Shown here: positions 34,755-45,566 of the stretch, piece after piece
Layout of the letters: every line of letters starts with the position of its first letter
How positions within the stretch are numbered: position 1 is the stretch's first letter
From: Blastomussa wellsi
Lineage: Eukaryota > Cnidaria > Anthozoa > Scleractinia > Plerogyridae
Direction: 5' to 3'
DNA: 64,000 nucleotides
Assembly: GCA_947652115.1 (NCBI GenBank)
Contig: OX393573.1
Location: forward strand, 11,695,981-11,759,980
Made by a program: the position numbers and the translations under genes
Notes under the pieces: model-generated
Seen by the model: the letters and a program-made list of their open reading frames with translations, nothing else
Databases searched by the model: none
Told to the model about the DNA's origin: nothing

Positions 34755-37700
34755 CACTTCACCAAAAATATAACAGTAGAACGATAAATAAATATATACA
34801 TCATGAAAAAGTTAAAAGAGAAAAGATTGTTTCATTCAAAAAGCAATTTTCATCAACAACTAATTTAATTATCGAATAGTCACGGAATAGTACGGTCTTC
34901 TGTTGTCACCATCGCTATCCTCTGTAAAAGACACTTAAAATTAAAATTATATTTACGTATAGTTATATCAACTCATCTGAAAAACGTTTCAAGCAAAAGT
35001 ATTGAAGGTAAACAGCTTTGCATGATCGAGAGTTCCCCACACTGGTGAAAACAAAATGCATCAGACGCTAATTAAATTTATTTGCGGTTTCGGAAGGCGC
35101 CATGTAGTCTGCAGCAATCTTGCTTCAAACTCCAAAAAATATTGTCCAAACATTATTGCCAAGTTCTGGAGGCGCCAGGCAGTGTGCAACAATACCTTCA
35201 AAATTGAAAAAGTTTATCGCAAAGCCACAAAGACGGCGGAAAGCTTGAACTTTAGACTTTGAACGTTTTGGGCTCTTCTTTGTGTCCATCAAAGGTAGAA
35301 ATAGACAAGCCGCTGGAGATTAGTAATACGTTTCTTCTCTTTATTTGAACCCTGGCAAACACATTACTACTGCAGTTTCAAAACTGCAGAAAAACTCTCT
35401 TTACACAAGCTTGGGTTATTTGACGCAAAAGGTACGCAGTCACAATACTGAACTATGGACTAAATGGGGAAAGTGTCGATACCTCAAATAAGTTAAAATA
35501 CCCTCTGCCCAACATTCTTGTTTGATACCGTATTTATGTACTTTCCATGTATGTTACATCTTGTAGTGTTTTCCGTAGCAATGCAAACTAATCTTAAGCG
35601 CATGCGCATGCATTGGGAGAAAAAAGCTTTGCTCTTGAAAGGATAGTACCTTGCGTTTTATCCAAATCGAAAAAATTTTTTTTGCAGAAGTTCATTTGGT
35701 GAAATTTAGAATTAGATGAGCGAAAAAAATTTTGAAATTATGGGCACTTTAAGGGTTAGAAGAGGACAGCCCACAACACATCCCAATAGTTCACTGTGCA
35801 CTAAAAACTACACATGATAAAAGAAAAGAACTAAGATAAGAATAGATTAATCAAAGGCTCCTTAGAGCAACCTCATGGTATTACGTAACATTTCTAGCAT
35901 TTTACAGTTGTATGTCTTCACTTTGGAATAAATCACTTGTGTCTACAAGATATTTTGCTGCATCTAATAATTTCTTAGGTCTAACTTTTTGAAACTGATA
36001 ATGATGCTTATAACTGAGACGCCTCTTAAGTTTTATTGGAATGGTCTGTGATTCATTGATGGGCCTCGAAAGGCAATGAACAGTTGCATTTACATCACTT
36101 GGTACATTGACAATTCTTTCTGTGTTAGACCTCTACAGATGTATTTTGATCAAGGATGAAACGAAAGGAACGGAAAACCATCTTGATAATTCCGACTAGT
36201 ACCCAGTCGCTATTTACGTTAAATTGCCGCCTTTGCCCTGCCCCCTAATTATATGCACAGAAGACAACACAGAACTTTGAGGACAAAAGTAAACCTGGTA
36301 GGGGAGGAAGGGGAAAACGTGTTTAATCCAGGTTTAATGCATAAATTAATTGTATAACAGAATGGAGTGAGTAAGTGCGTCAATTAGCATGACTTAGCAT
36401 GACTTACGTCATACCATGAGGTAAAAATGAAACAGTGCAAAAAGGAATTAAGAAACTTAAAAACTTAAAATAAATGTTTGAGCTTAGATTTAAAGAAAGA
36501 AAATATAGAGGTGTCATGTATATCCTGACTTAAAGAGTTCCAGTCTCCGACGCTCTGATACATAAAATGTTGTTTGCCCCAGTTTGTTCTTACACGAGGT
36601 AGGCGCAAATCGACGTTATCGGGTTAACCCTGTTAACGTTGTTAAAGATCTAGCGGGCATTCTGGTGGTGCTAAATAGTTTGCGAATTTATTGGTATTCC
36701 TGCAACGAACGAGTGTCCTTTCAAGGAAGACTCAATACTGGTTGCTCCCTTAACACGGGCTCTGTGATGCTTACCCACAGAGATAGAGACCGTTTTGGGC
36801 GAGTTTCTTTTCAACAGTCGAACCCTTGGGATACTGACGTGTAATGCACGCAGACTTCACATCACTGAGAAGAATCCAGCCCAAAACAACATTTCTCAAA
36901 CACAGAAATAGACAACAGGTAAAGATTTTTAAATTGTTGTTCACTTCATTTTTGTACTTTTCTAACAAATCACAAAAATATTTTGATCCAGTATTGATCG
37001 TCGGTCAAGAACAGGATAGAAATCTGAGAACACCTTTTACTATTTCTAGCCTGTTTCAAACCATCTTATGAAAATCGTTTCCGCTTAGTTTAACTAGCCA
37101 TTACGTTATTTCAATTTCATTGTTAAAGTTAAATATAGTTGCAAATGAATTTTATGATTCAAACTTTATCTTATTAATCCCAAATTGTACTCTATAGCAA
37201 CCGTGCAAAAACGAGGGCAAGCGCGGGAAGGGGAAGAGAGGGGAGAGACAAAATGGCCGACAGTCGTTTTGCTTCTCTAACGAGCACAAGCTTAAAAAAC
37301 TTAAAGAAACAGCAACCAAGCACACAAACCTGGATAAATATGTGGCGCAGCTAGGCCGACAAGCGCAATTTAAACCCTAAGAGTATTCGGCAGGAGAACT
37401 CGACAAAATCCTCCAGCGATTATATGCAAAGGTAAGAAACATATGGTCTCGTGATGTTCTCAAATTTCACCCGCCTACAATTTTGAGAACTTTCAAAACA
37501 TCACCCGCACCTATTAATCACGATTTTTACTCGAGGTATTGCGATTTCCTTTTCAAAATTTTGTTGAAATGTCACAGAGGGAACTTAAAATTAAAACGTT
37601 GTAATTATTTCGTATGCAGTATGCAAACTGACATTTAATTAAGTTTGCACGAAACATTAGGAAGATAGACATGTCAATTTGTTAGAACTGATGAGCGTTA

Positions 37701-39830
37701 ACGAATAATTATAAAATAGCAGAGAAATCGCAGGTGTTTTTTAGCAATGTACTGATAAGATTATATGAAACGATTTGTAATTTGCGTTTATTCTTCTTAG
37801 AAAATGCGCGTTTTTGCCAAAATGGTTTCACAAAATTGATTATGAAATGACGAAAGCTACCTGTTTGAAGAGCTTGCATACTCACCGATTGGTAGATTTT
37901 TGGTATTAATAATTAATTATGAACACGAGCGAAGAAGAAAATATGGAGATATGCTTCTTAAAAAAGTAAAAAAAAAAACAAACGTGTAAGTTGAAATAAA
38001 TTAACTTCTCGAAAGAAAGCTGAAATAAGAGGGGAAATAAATAAATGAACCGTAAATTAATCAAACGACACTGTGTGCTCTAACACAAAACGTTTAAGCC
38101 TTATTAAATAGCCAAACTTTAAATACATATTACGTAGATCCGCCATTCCGTATTCTCTTTATTCCACTTGCCTTAGATCAAACACAAAATAACCAGCCGA
38201 TATAAAAAACTAATGGAGAAATACTAAATCAGATGGAAAAAAAAAAAGTTTTCTTTTTCTTTTTAATATTGAAATACTAGAAATGAAAATCCTGAAATCC
38301 TTAAGAAAGAAAGGTGGCTAATTTTAGCGAACAGTTTGCTTTAAATATTGAATAAGCTGTCGTACGTCTTCTTAGTTTTTCTGCCATATGTCTGAGGGTT
38401 GGAAACTTTTATTTCAGCAATAATTTCTTCAACTAAGAATTTCTTCAACTCTTGACTGTTTCTAGTTTGTAATCGTACCACCTTTTTTAAAGGGGTAAGT
38501 TTCTAAAGAAACTGGTGCTGCGTCGGTGGAAAGTATAACAAAATAATTTGGTTTTATCAACTGGGTTGATAATGTCAATTGGCCACCGTAAAGAGATTCA
38601 ATTGCTGACGTTTCGAGCGTTAGCCCTTCGTCGGAGCGAATCCATTCAACCTCCCAAATTTGAAGCATTTTATTAAACTTCCATGTGTACGCGAGAAAAG
38701 GTTCCTCAGAAATTCGGAGCGAATCCTTTCAACCTCCCAAATTTGAAGCATTTTATTAAACTTACATGTGTTAATGGAGGGTGGCCGCCTAATAGGTGGC
38801 CGCTTAATGGAGGTCGCACTGTATTAATTTACGTATAAAATTATGAAAGTGAGAGATGATCTTCGCAGTGAATTTCTTATTTAAGCAATTGCATGGAATA
38901 AGAATTATTGAATTGTATCGTATCAAATTATCTTGCGTATTGAAAACGTTGGTGTAAAAGGAAGTGAAAGCACTGGATGTTTAACATAATTTTTCACAGT
39001 TTTAACTAAAGCTAACTCGAATAGCTACTAGGCGATGCATTTTAATTTAAGTATGCACCAGCACCGAGCAATGTGCATGCAGAGGGTTTTGACTTAAAGG
39101 GCGATTGGGCTTTTTTGCTAATACGTTTTAATGTTGACCTAGTTTTAGATTTGACCGTGAGCAACGCTTCCTTCTTTTTTTTTTCAAACCCGCACCACAA
39201 CCGACCTTTCAAATAAGAAAACTTAGTTTGTTTGTATATATCTATATAAACTTCCCTCAATATTTGTGCGGTTTTGACAATTAGGAAATTAATATAGACC
39301 GAAATTAATGGCACGATCTACCTGTTTATTCAGTGTTGATAGTTGAATGCGTGAAAGCGATAACAAGCACGAAGCACCTGCATAACAAGATAACAAGCAC
39401 CTGCGTATTAAAGATAACAAGCACCCGCGTATTATAAAAGAAAAGTAATTTGAAGACTTAGTTTTAACATAGAAGAAATTTTAATTTGTTAGACAAAGGT
39501 CGCGATGCGTTTGTGTTTAAATTAATGGATGTCGTATATCGCAAAATACAGTAGATAGAATTTAAGCCATAAGCAAGTTCTTCCTGTCTTAATGCGACGT
39601 TTTGTATACATAAAAGGTGTTGTAGGCCTGTCCGAAAGATCAGATATATTTCATTGCGCAAGGTACGAACTTAGTGTCACGCATCTTTTGAGCTTTTTTG
39701 AGCATTTTTTTCGCTCCGACGAAGGGCTAACGCTCGAAACGTCAGCTCTTGAATCTCTTTACGGTGGCCAATTGACATTATCAACCCAGTTGATAAAACC
39801 AAATTATATTGTTATACTTCCCACCGACGG

Positions 39831-39862
<32 letters not shown>

Positions 39863-40536
39863 CTAAATACAGCATCGCCTATTTTCAGAAGAAAAAACAA
39901 AACAGTCACATCGGATTCTCCATAGCGTTATTTTGTCGCATCTTTAAGCAGGAAAACAGCGACTTTAATTCGCATTTTATTTTACTACGTAAAGTTTTAT
40001 GTCGTTAAAGAGCATGATGTTTTATGAGGACAGACGTTATGAAAGAAAGCTATTTGTTGTATTTTTTTTCCAAATCTAGGGCTGATCAGATATTGGCTTG
40101 GCTCTCGATTCAAACGGTTGAATCAAACTGGCCTTTGTCGCAGAATGTTCTTCTGGGCTTATGTATAGGTGTCACTGCCAAAACTTTGACGGGATCTCAA
40201 GACAATGCTTCCTAGTTAAAGTGTTTCCTTATTCTCTTCCGTGAAGTCCATGCAAAATGGAATGATTTGTATGGAGAATTAAATTTTATTTAGTTGACTT
40301 CTATGAATTGCCACAGCTCAAGCAATGTTGAAGGAATTAAGCAGTGCCAATTTGAACCAGTTGAAGATACCAGTCCGCAAAGAACATCACCAGGGAGCGA
40401 TGGCAGGAAATTATACAAAATAGATTTAAAATGAAAGAAAGAAGGAAGTGGATTTTTCGAACTCACCTTGGGCACCAGTAAGATAAGGCATCATTGAAAT
40501 CCATGTGAGAAAAACGAACAACAGGATAAACGCCAT
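29100..40536 (-). CDS. Gene B: secreted PAN-EGF-cbEGF-cbEGF-D8C protein (six exons)
   Basis: Exons 40536-40467 (signal peptide), 34199-33937 (PAN), 33664-33550 (EGF), 33226-33104 (cbEGF), 32116-31988 (cbEGF) and 29464-29100 (D8C, stop) join in one frame with GT-AG introns and phases 1, 0, 1, 1, 1. The product is about 266 residues and should be secreted and disulfide-rich. It resembles OIT3/uromodulin-type proteins by its cbEGF plus D8C pair; the N-terminal PAN is a difference. It is the best preserved family member here, with all expected cysteines. A TATA-like stretch lies at 40591-40600. Intron 1 (6.3 kb) is full of repeats. Confidence 0.85.
30280..30927 (+). pseudogene. NHL-repeat-like pseudogene fragment
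   Basis: Three adjacent segments in changing frames read like pieces of an NHL beta-propeller: VYFSDHLKHSIYKI followed by an LALGG turn, then QPTGLTTRGTCLYIAET. A following segment from about 30634 is open for 99 codons but unrecognised. At least two frameshifts and internal stops rule out a working gene. It may have arrived with a retroelement, since a simple repeat tail follows. Confidence 0.45.
31104..31160. repeat. AAATC pentanucleotide repeat
   Basis: About ten AAATC-type units occur, split by a short unrelated segment. Such repeats often form the 3' end of retroposed sequence. Confidence 0.7.
31988..32116 (-). CDS. Gene B exon 5: calcium-binding EGF
   Basis: The 129-nt exon is in phase 1-1. 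DIDECAAP opens it, NNTIGSYICQC is the core, and six cysteines are present. It pairs with 4876-5004. Confidence 0.9.
33104..33226 (-). CDS. Gene B exon 4: calcium-binding EGF
   Basis: The 123-nt exon is in phase 1-1 with a DIDEC start, CVNTHGSYNCTC and GDGLNC. It pairs with 7727-7849. Confidence 0.9.
33550..33664 (-). CDS. Gene B exon 3: EGF-like domain
   Basis: The 115-nt exon runs from phase 0 to phase 1. NACGNKPC, GYRCVCAAGFTG and a final cysteine form a standard EGF. It pairs with 8302-8416. Confidence 0.9.
33937..34199 (-). CDS. Gene B exon 2: PAN/Apple domain
   Basis: The 263-nt exon has acceptor GCCAG|TC and donor GAG|GTGAGT. SCRQLEFRS, HGKRLINHV, DFCGALC, EPNCVSYNM and CELNNSTHY mark the PAN fold. 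Confidence 0.88.
34239..34388. repeat. ATGATA-type microsatellite
   Basis: About 25 six-base units occur, with a few GATAGT variants at the left end. It lies just upstream of the gene B PAN exon. The long isoleucine/methionine ORF here is an artefact of the repeat. Confidence 0.95.
34668..34752. repeat. AAT trinucleotide microsatellite
   Basis: About 28 AAT units. ORFs of poly-Asn or poly-Leu on either strand are artefacts. Confidence 0.95.
34869..34921 (-). CDS. Possible alternative terminal exon of gene B
   Basis: A TTTTACAG| acceptor leads a 53-nt segment that, in phase 1, reads EDSDGDNRRPYYSVTIR and then TAA. The phase fits the gene B signal-peptide donor, so a 40-residue secreted peptide is possible. 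The segment is short and could be chance. Confidence 0.2.
37253..37431 (+). pseudogene. Degraded first exon of a DUF3504/QRICH1-like or Crypton-like protein
   Basis: An ATG opens MADSRFASL, and QTWINMWRS resembles the TKxWLNVWKxW motif of these proteins. After a stop and frameshift the text resumes as AGELDKILQRLYAK and a CAAAG|GTAAG donor. ELDKxLxRFYA is characteristic of the DUF3504 N-terminal region, a tyrosine-recombinase-derived family common in cnidarians. The break means it is not functional. The call is based on remembered motifs only. Confidence 0.45.
38490..39866. mobile_element. Foldback element with terminal inverted repeats of about 155 bp
   Basis: The left arm (38490-38642) and right arm (39711-39866) are inverted copies. 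They run from GGGGTAAGTTTCTAAAGAAAC through GGCCACCGTAAAGAGATTC to GACGTTTCGAGCGTTAGCCC. The roughly 1.07 kb between them has no recognised ORF. It is the same family as 15716-15936. No clear target duplication is seen. Confidence 0.7.
39355..39435. repeat. Short tandem repeat, unit about 30 bp
   Basis: Three imperfect copies of GATAACAAGCACCTGCGTATT lie inside the foldback element. Confidence 0.6.
40467..40536 (-). CDS. Gene B exon 1: signal peptide
   Basis: The ATG at 40536 opens MAFILLFVFLTWISMMPYLT followed by GAQ and a CAAG|GTGAGT donor in phase 1. The hydrophobic core and small residues before GAQ fit a secretory signal with cleavage near the exon end. The sequence differs from the gene A signal, so this gene or its promoter has a separate history. 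Confidence 0.75.
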
Positions 40537-40590
40537 TCTGACCCTAGACCCGGTCGAAGAAGCAGCTGAAGCTAACACCGAATAATTCAT

Positions 40591-40600
40591 TATATAATAT
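40591..40600 (-). promoter_or_regulatory. TATA-like element of gene B
   Basis: The minus-strand AT run (TATTATATAA) sits 55-65 nt before the gene B start codon, a plausible core-promoter position. The surrounding DNA is AT-rich, so chance is possible. Confidence 0.35.
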
Positions 40601-41689
40601 AATGATATGGATTGTGGTTATGACAATCAGTTTACATAACTCCTTACTGTCACACTTAAGCCAATTCTCTACTTGGGACATCTTCATGTCTTCAAACAAT
40701 GATTATGCATTTTTTTTTTTTTTGGGGGGGGGGGGGGGGTAAAAGAGGTGTATTATGGGATTTGTGCAAGTAGAGAATAAAGATTAGGCGAAGACAAGCT
40801 GAAATCATATAGTAAACGCAGTGTTACGGTTAAGAAATTTAAGAACGTTATCACGAGAGAAACGCATACAAGTAATTGCCACTTAAATTAAAGTGAAATT
40901 CTCCACTCTTTCTAAAAAATGAGTTTTATTCAAAGATTGGTGGGGGCGGTTCAAATGCCCAATAACAATGAGCTCCGTTCTTATTAGCAATGAATATTAT
41001 TATAATTATCATCGATAAACCGCCAATAGCATTCATAATTGCAAACAATCGGTATGGTTATATGTAGAACAAAGATTGTCAAACCCCTTGTTTATAAGAC
41101 GTGGACTATTTCGCACTGCAACTTTAATGTTGTTTTAGTGTAAAACAGAAACAATTGGACAACTTTTTGGAACCAAAATCTTCCAACTAACTTGCGATAG
41201 ATGCAGACGAAAATGTCAGGGAGGAAGCAATTTCCACGGGCTTGAAAAAAAAAAATGATTTTGAGAGAATATAATACAAAGGCCTCAGACAGATGTAATT
41301 TGACATTAAAACATTGATCTGCCATCGCTGATATTTTGGCAACCCCGCACTTTTATTTGGTCTAAACCAAACAGCCTTTTATTTTGGACCTCTGCATTTT
41401 ACAACAGAAAATTGCCGCTTTTGTAAATGTTGTAAAGGCTCGTTAAACTCGAGAGGCCAAAAAAGTGGTTTTCTTTGCTGTGTTTCGCAGAAATTTGCGC
41501 CAGTGTTACGTTTTTTTGTAATGTAAATCACTTTTTTTTTGTTATTTTATGCACGTTTAGAGGACTCGTAAGCTACGAAAGTTGAGCTTTGTCGCCAAGT
41601 TAGCATAAAGAGAAAAAGTATATGATATCCAAACAGCCGCCAACTTGGATTTCTTGCATAAATCACTGCATTAATTCTTGGTTTTCACG

Positions 41690-42660
41690 TGACATCAGAA
41701 AAAACTAAAATTACAAATTTTGAGTTTTCAACTCCATCTGTTAAAAGTCACTTTTAAACATATATCTGCTGGCCTGTTTTCAGCTCGGTAGAACAGTTTG
41801 AATTTCAGATTTTTCACAATACGTGATATCGGCATTGTTTCTGGGTAACATGTTACCTGCGCGAAAATATCGATTCGCCTTATGTTTTCGTGTTCTGAGT
41901 AACCGATATGTTAAGGAAGTGTCTGTGCGAATGTTTTCAAGCTCAACAAAGAGAACAAACGTTTTGAGAGAGCCAAAGTAAACTCCAGATGTTTCCGCTG
42001 GTTTTCGGCCCCTCAGAGGGGATCCAACATGGCGTCTCCATACTTAAACAATAGAGTGTTTCTGTCGAGGAACTATCAACTGATAGTTGCCCCGCGGAAA
42101 TTTGATGTTCTTAAAATATGCTAGTTTTAAGAACATCAAATTTCCAAGGGGCAACTATCAGACCGATAGACTAAGTTCCGAGACATAAACACTCCATTGT
42201 CTTTATTGTTCAACACTAAATTTTCTTCCGCATGCAGATTCACAAAACAGCTTCTTGAGTTTTTGCTGCAAGTCGAAATGTACGAATAAACGAAAATCAG
42301 GCAAGAAACCCTCTAAATTCTCTACTTGCACAATCCCATAATACACCGCTTCTACCCCCCCCCAAAAAAAATTGCATAGGCATTGTTGACACTATCGCGT
42401 CACGTGTCTAATTTAGACCAATGAGAATTGGAGAAAATTTAGTGGTGAACTATAATAAACACTGTGATTTTCAGTGATACACTTCGCCTAATAACTCGAG
42501 TTCGGAGTATCGTACATTCCCGAAACTTTGGCATGTTTTTTTTGTATTTATTACACTTCTACGATATTTCAATTTCCTGACTCAATTCATTGAATGGTAA
42601 GCGATTTTATTTCTTACTTGCGTGAAACGTGCGTGATACTTGCGTGACGTGAAAACCACC
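41690..42660 (-). repeat. Dispersed repeat, copy 2, with insert
   Basis: This is the inverted counterpart of 2468-3055. An extra segment of about 420 bp (42048-42468) interrupts it. The insert includes a foldback around 42052-42200 and a poly-C stretch with flanks shared in inverted form with about 40711-40790. Confidence 0.7.
42048..42203. mobile_element. Small foldback MITE
   Basis: The ends ATAGAGTGTTTCTGTC and ATGGAGTGTTTATGTC (inverted) and the inner GAACATCAAATTTCC arms form a near-perfect hairpin. It is non-coding and of unknown family. Confidence 0.6.
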
Positions 42661-43388
42661 AATTTGCTGGTAAGGTTCTTTTAAAATTGTTTGTGAAAAT
42701 AATCTCACTGTCCAACCTGAGCCCGCGATCCAATGATATACTATACCTGATCAGTGGTCAACTTAAATAAAAGCATGACCTCAATGAGTTCTAAACCTGA
42801 GCCCGCGATATGGCCATGTGGTACCGATCAGCGGATAACTTCTTTTGACAGCGGTCATTAGCTGTTATTGAAGTTGAGCCTGCGATAATATATTCTTTTG
42901 TAAAGACAACATGCGAACGAGGCGAAAGGGTCAAAACATCGGACAACACAATGCACAATGACCCGTTAGCCTCGTTTGTATGTCAAACCGCTGACAACTT
43001 CAATAAGAGCCATTGATTGTGGTAACCTTTTACCTTTAAATGTCAACTCCAGATCTGAGCCCGCAATATTCCCACACGATCCTCGTCAGCGGATACTTCG
43101 TGTCGACGTCGTCGTCGGTTGTACGGGCCCGTGGGCCATTCCGCTAGCCATTTTGACCATGAAAAATGGCCAGTACCATGAAAAAATGGACTGCACGGTT
43201 TTCTATGAGAATGGTGCTCCGCGGAGCTCCGCTATTAACATCCAACAACTCTTTATGGATCTTTGTCACTCCTTCCTCAGCTCTGCGAATTTTGAATTCG
43301 CAGTCCCATAAAACAATAGCCATTGCATAAAAAAATGGTACCACTTAGTTACAGTAGACAATGCTAATCGGGAGAGCATGAAATTTAC

Positions 43389-43517
43389 CTGTACAATTAC
43401 GACCATCTCCATAATATCCTAGGTTACAGGTGCAGTTGTAAGCTCTTTCGGTGTTTGAACACAGAGCGGTAGCATTGCAGCGGCAGTTGTGTGAATTCTC
43501 AACACACTCGTCAATAT
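43389..43517 (-). CDS. Gene C relic: single calcium-binding EGF exon
   Basis: The 129-nt exon is in phase 1-1 with intact splice sites. It encodes DIDECVENSHNC, an ERAYNCTC core and GDGRNC. It has seven cysteines, one extra (NCRCNATALC). No PAN, EGF or D8C exon is found with it. It may be the last trace of gene C or a shuffled lone exon. Confidence 0.75.
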
Positions 43518-45566
43518 CTTGGGAAATAATTGCAACAATATATCGTTAATACATTCCACTTCATTCTTTTTCAATCTTGCTGAGGAATTTGTTGCCATAT
43601 GGTCAAAAGGGACAGAGGATAGTAAGGAGGGGAAAGACCGCGGACCCACCCATTCTGAGCCGCAATGCCGTTCGTGTAAAATCACGCTAAAACGGGTCTT
43701 TTGAGGTCGAAAAAAAGACATAAATACCAAAAAACTTTAAAACATTATTTTACATAGTCAAAACTATAAGAAAATAAAGAAAGCCAATTTTGCCTTTAGT
43801 TCTCCTTTAAAGTATTTTCTTCCATTTTGGAAAGATAATTTAGTCCATGACGGTAAATCTCTCAGCAGCTATCGCATTGCCAAAAGAAGAACGTAAGCCT
43901 CATACTGCCGGAGCTTATCCCGGTTTCCGGATAGGATGCTAGTCCATCGCAGAGTTACCTCCAGCAATATTTCGTCGGTACCCATTTATACACCTAGGTG
44001 GAGAGAGAAACTATGGAGCAAAGTGTCTAGCTCAAGAACACAACGCAGTGTCCCGGGCCGAGGCTCCAACTCGGACCGTCCGAAATTAACCACCAGGCCC
44101 CCCTCTAAACGATTTCGGCAATTTTAAAATTAAAGTATAATTTATTGAGACTTGCTTTGCAGCTGCTCATTCGTGAAAATTTATGTACAGACTGCTTGCA
44201 AATGATTTTTGACATGGTCATAGCAACCGCTTAATTGCAGGCTAGTTGGTTAAATATCGACTTTTTGACAAAACGCATCGTTTTTACTGCTTTCCTACAT
44301 TCTGTTACCATTTTTATTGATTTTGTATTAATTTACAATATTATCTAACTTACTGAGACAAGTGAAATGCAGATAGACCGGTAAGTCCATAGGCTTTTAT
44401 AGTAAGCTCTAAGCACTTGATATTCCAAATAACTCAATTCAATTTTGTGCTTTTACTAAATAAAGTGAATATTTCTTTTTTGGGAGGGGAGGCAGGGATT
44501 TTACGTTCAAAAAAGATGATTGGAATAAAAAAAGAGGATTGAAAAAATGATATTGTGGTATATTTCTTCTTGGTTAGATATGTTTTGGGCAATTGGTGTT
44601 GTTAGAAATGATATATTTTGAGAACATATTTAAAACAGTCGCAAAGCAGTTTGCAATACAATAAAAATAACCTTGATACAAAGTTTTTGCCCAGTTGTTA
44701 CTCAAACATCTGGTGGATTCCCTCTTAATACAGTAATAGGAAATAATGTGTATCTGATATGTTGAAGATAAAAGATGAAGCTAAATAGCGATAAATAAAT
44801 AAATAAACAAACAAACAAAGAAACAAACAAATAAACAAACAGACAATCAAATAAATAAATAAATAAATTACAAAAAATAAACCTTTACGTAGCCACGTAA
44901 ATGAATCACAACAAGCGAAAAAGATGACACTTAGGTTTATTTGTATTTACTTTCCAGCATCGTGTATGTTAGAGAAAACCTAACATGTGTCTCACATTTT
45001 GTCCATAAAAAGTATATTTTCTGTGACTTCTGAATAAAGATCATTGGCTTTGATAAATAGTCAGTAATGCACCAACTCTCGTAAACTTTCAATTTATCCG
45101 TTGTCTGGGCGGAAACGCAGTTCAAGTGTGGACATATATTAGAGTAGCTTAGAGTGTAAGTTCAGTTATATTTCAAATACCTGAACTTTGCTTTTTAAAG
45201 CCCCATATCTGGGCAAATTTTCAATTTGTGTTTAAAAGAATTTTAGAAAAGAGTCAAGAACCATGAGAAAGTTTTAAGATGCGATTGTATTTGGCGGGAA
45301 GCTGATCTATGTTGCAAATTTGCATTGCAAATGATTTCATAGGTGCGTGCACATTGTGATAATTATTCATCACAAGTGTTCGCCATTACCTTCGTTGGTT
45401 CTTGTTCAGTTTATGTCGCTACAAAATGAGAGCACTTCTTGCTACAGTAAGCTTGTAGAACAGAATATTGTTCAATATTGTAATGCTGAGACAAGAAGGA
45501 AAGCCAGGAACTGAAGACTGGACCCAAACAGCGTTATTTCCAACTTAAACTGATGGTTTTGCACTA
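43518..45566. other. Gene-poor interval
   Basis: No exon or element is recognised. An AAAT/AAAC microsatellite lies at 44788-44872. Confidence 0.5.
44788..44872. repeat. AAAT/AAAC microsatellite
   Basis: Tetranucleotide units ATAA and ACAA alternate in blocks. Confidence 0.85.

Larger units (their letters stand above)
34922..40466. other. Gene B intron 1, distal part
   Basis: No confident exon. It contains a degraded DUF3504-like exon (37253), a block homologous to gene A intron 1 (37.6-38.4 kb), and a long-TIR foldback (38490-39866). The rest, including 35.0-37.2 kb, shows nothing recognisable. Confidence 0.5.
40601..43388. other. Region between gene B and the gene C relic
   Basis: No D8C exon or other coding exon of gene C is found. 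It contains a poly-T/poly-G tract (40711-40739), the inverted copy of the 2468-3055 repeat (41690-42660), and a cluster of GAGCCCGCGAT-containing segments at 42720-43080. Confidence 0.5.

Noticed and set aside
34556..34804. Poly-leucine or poly-asparagine open frames
   Set aside because: Translation of an AAT microsatellite on either strand.
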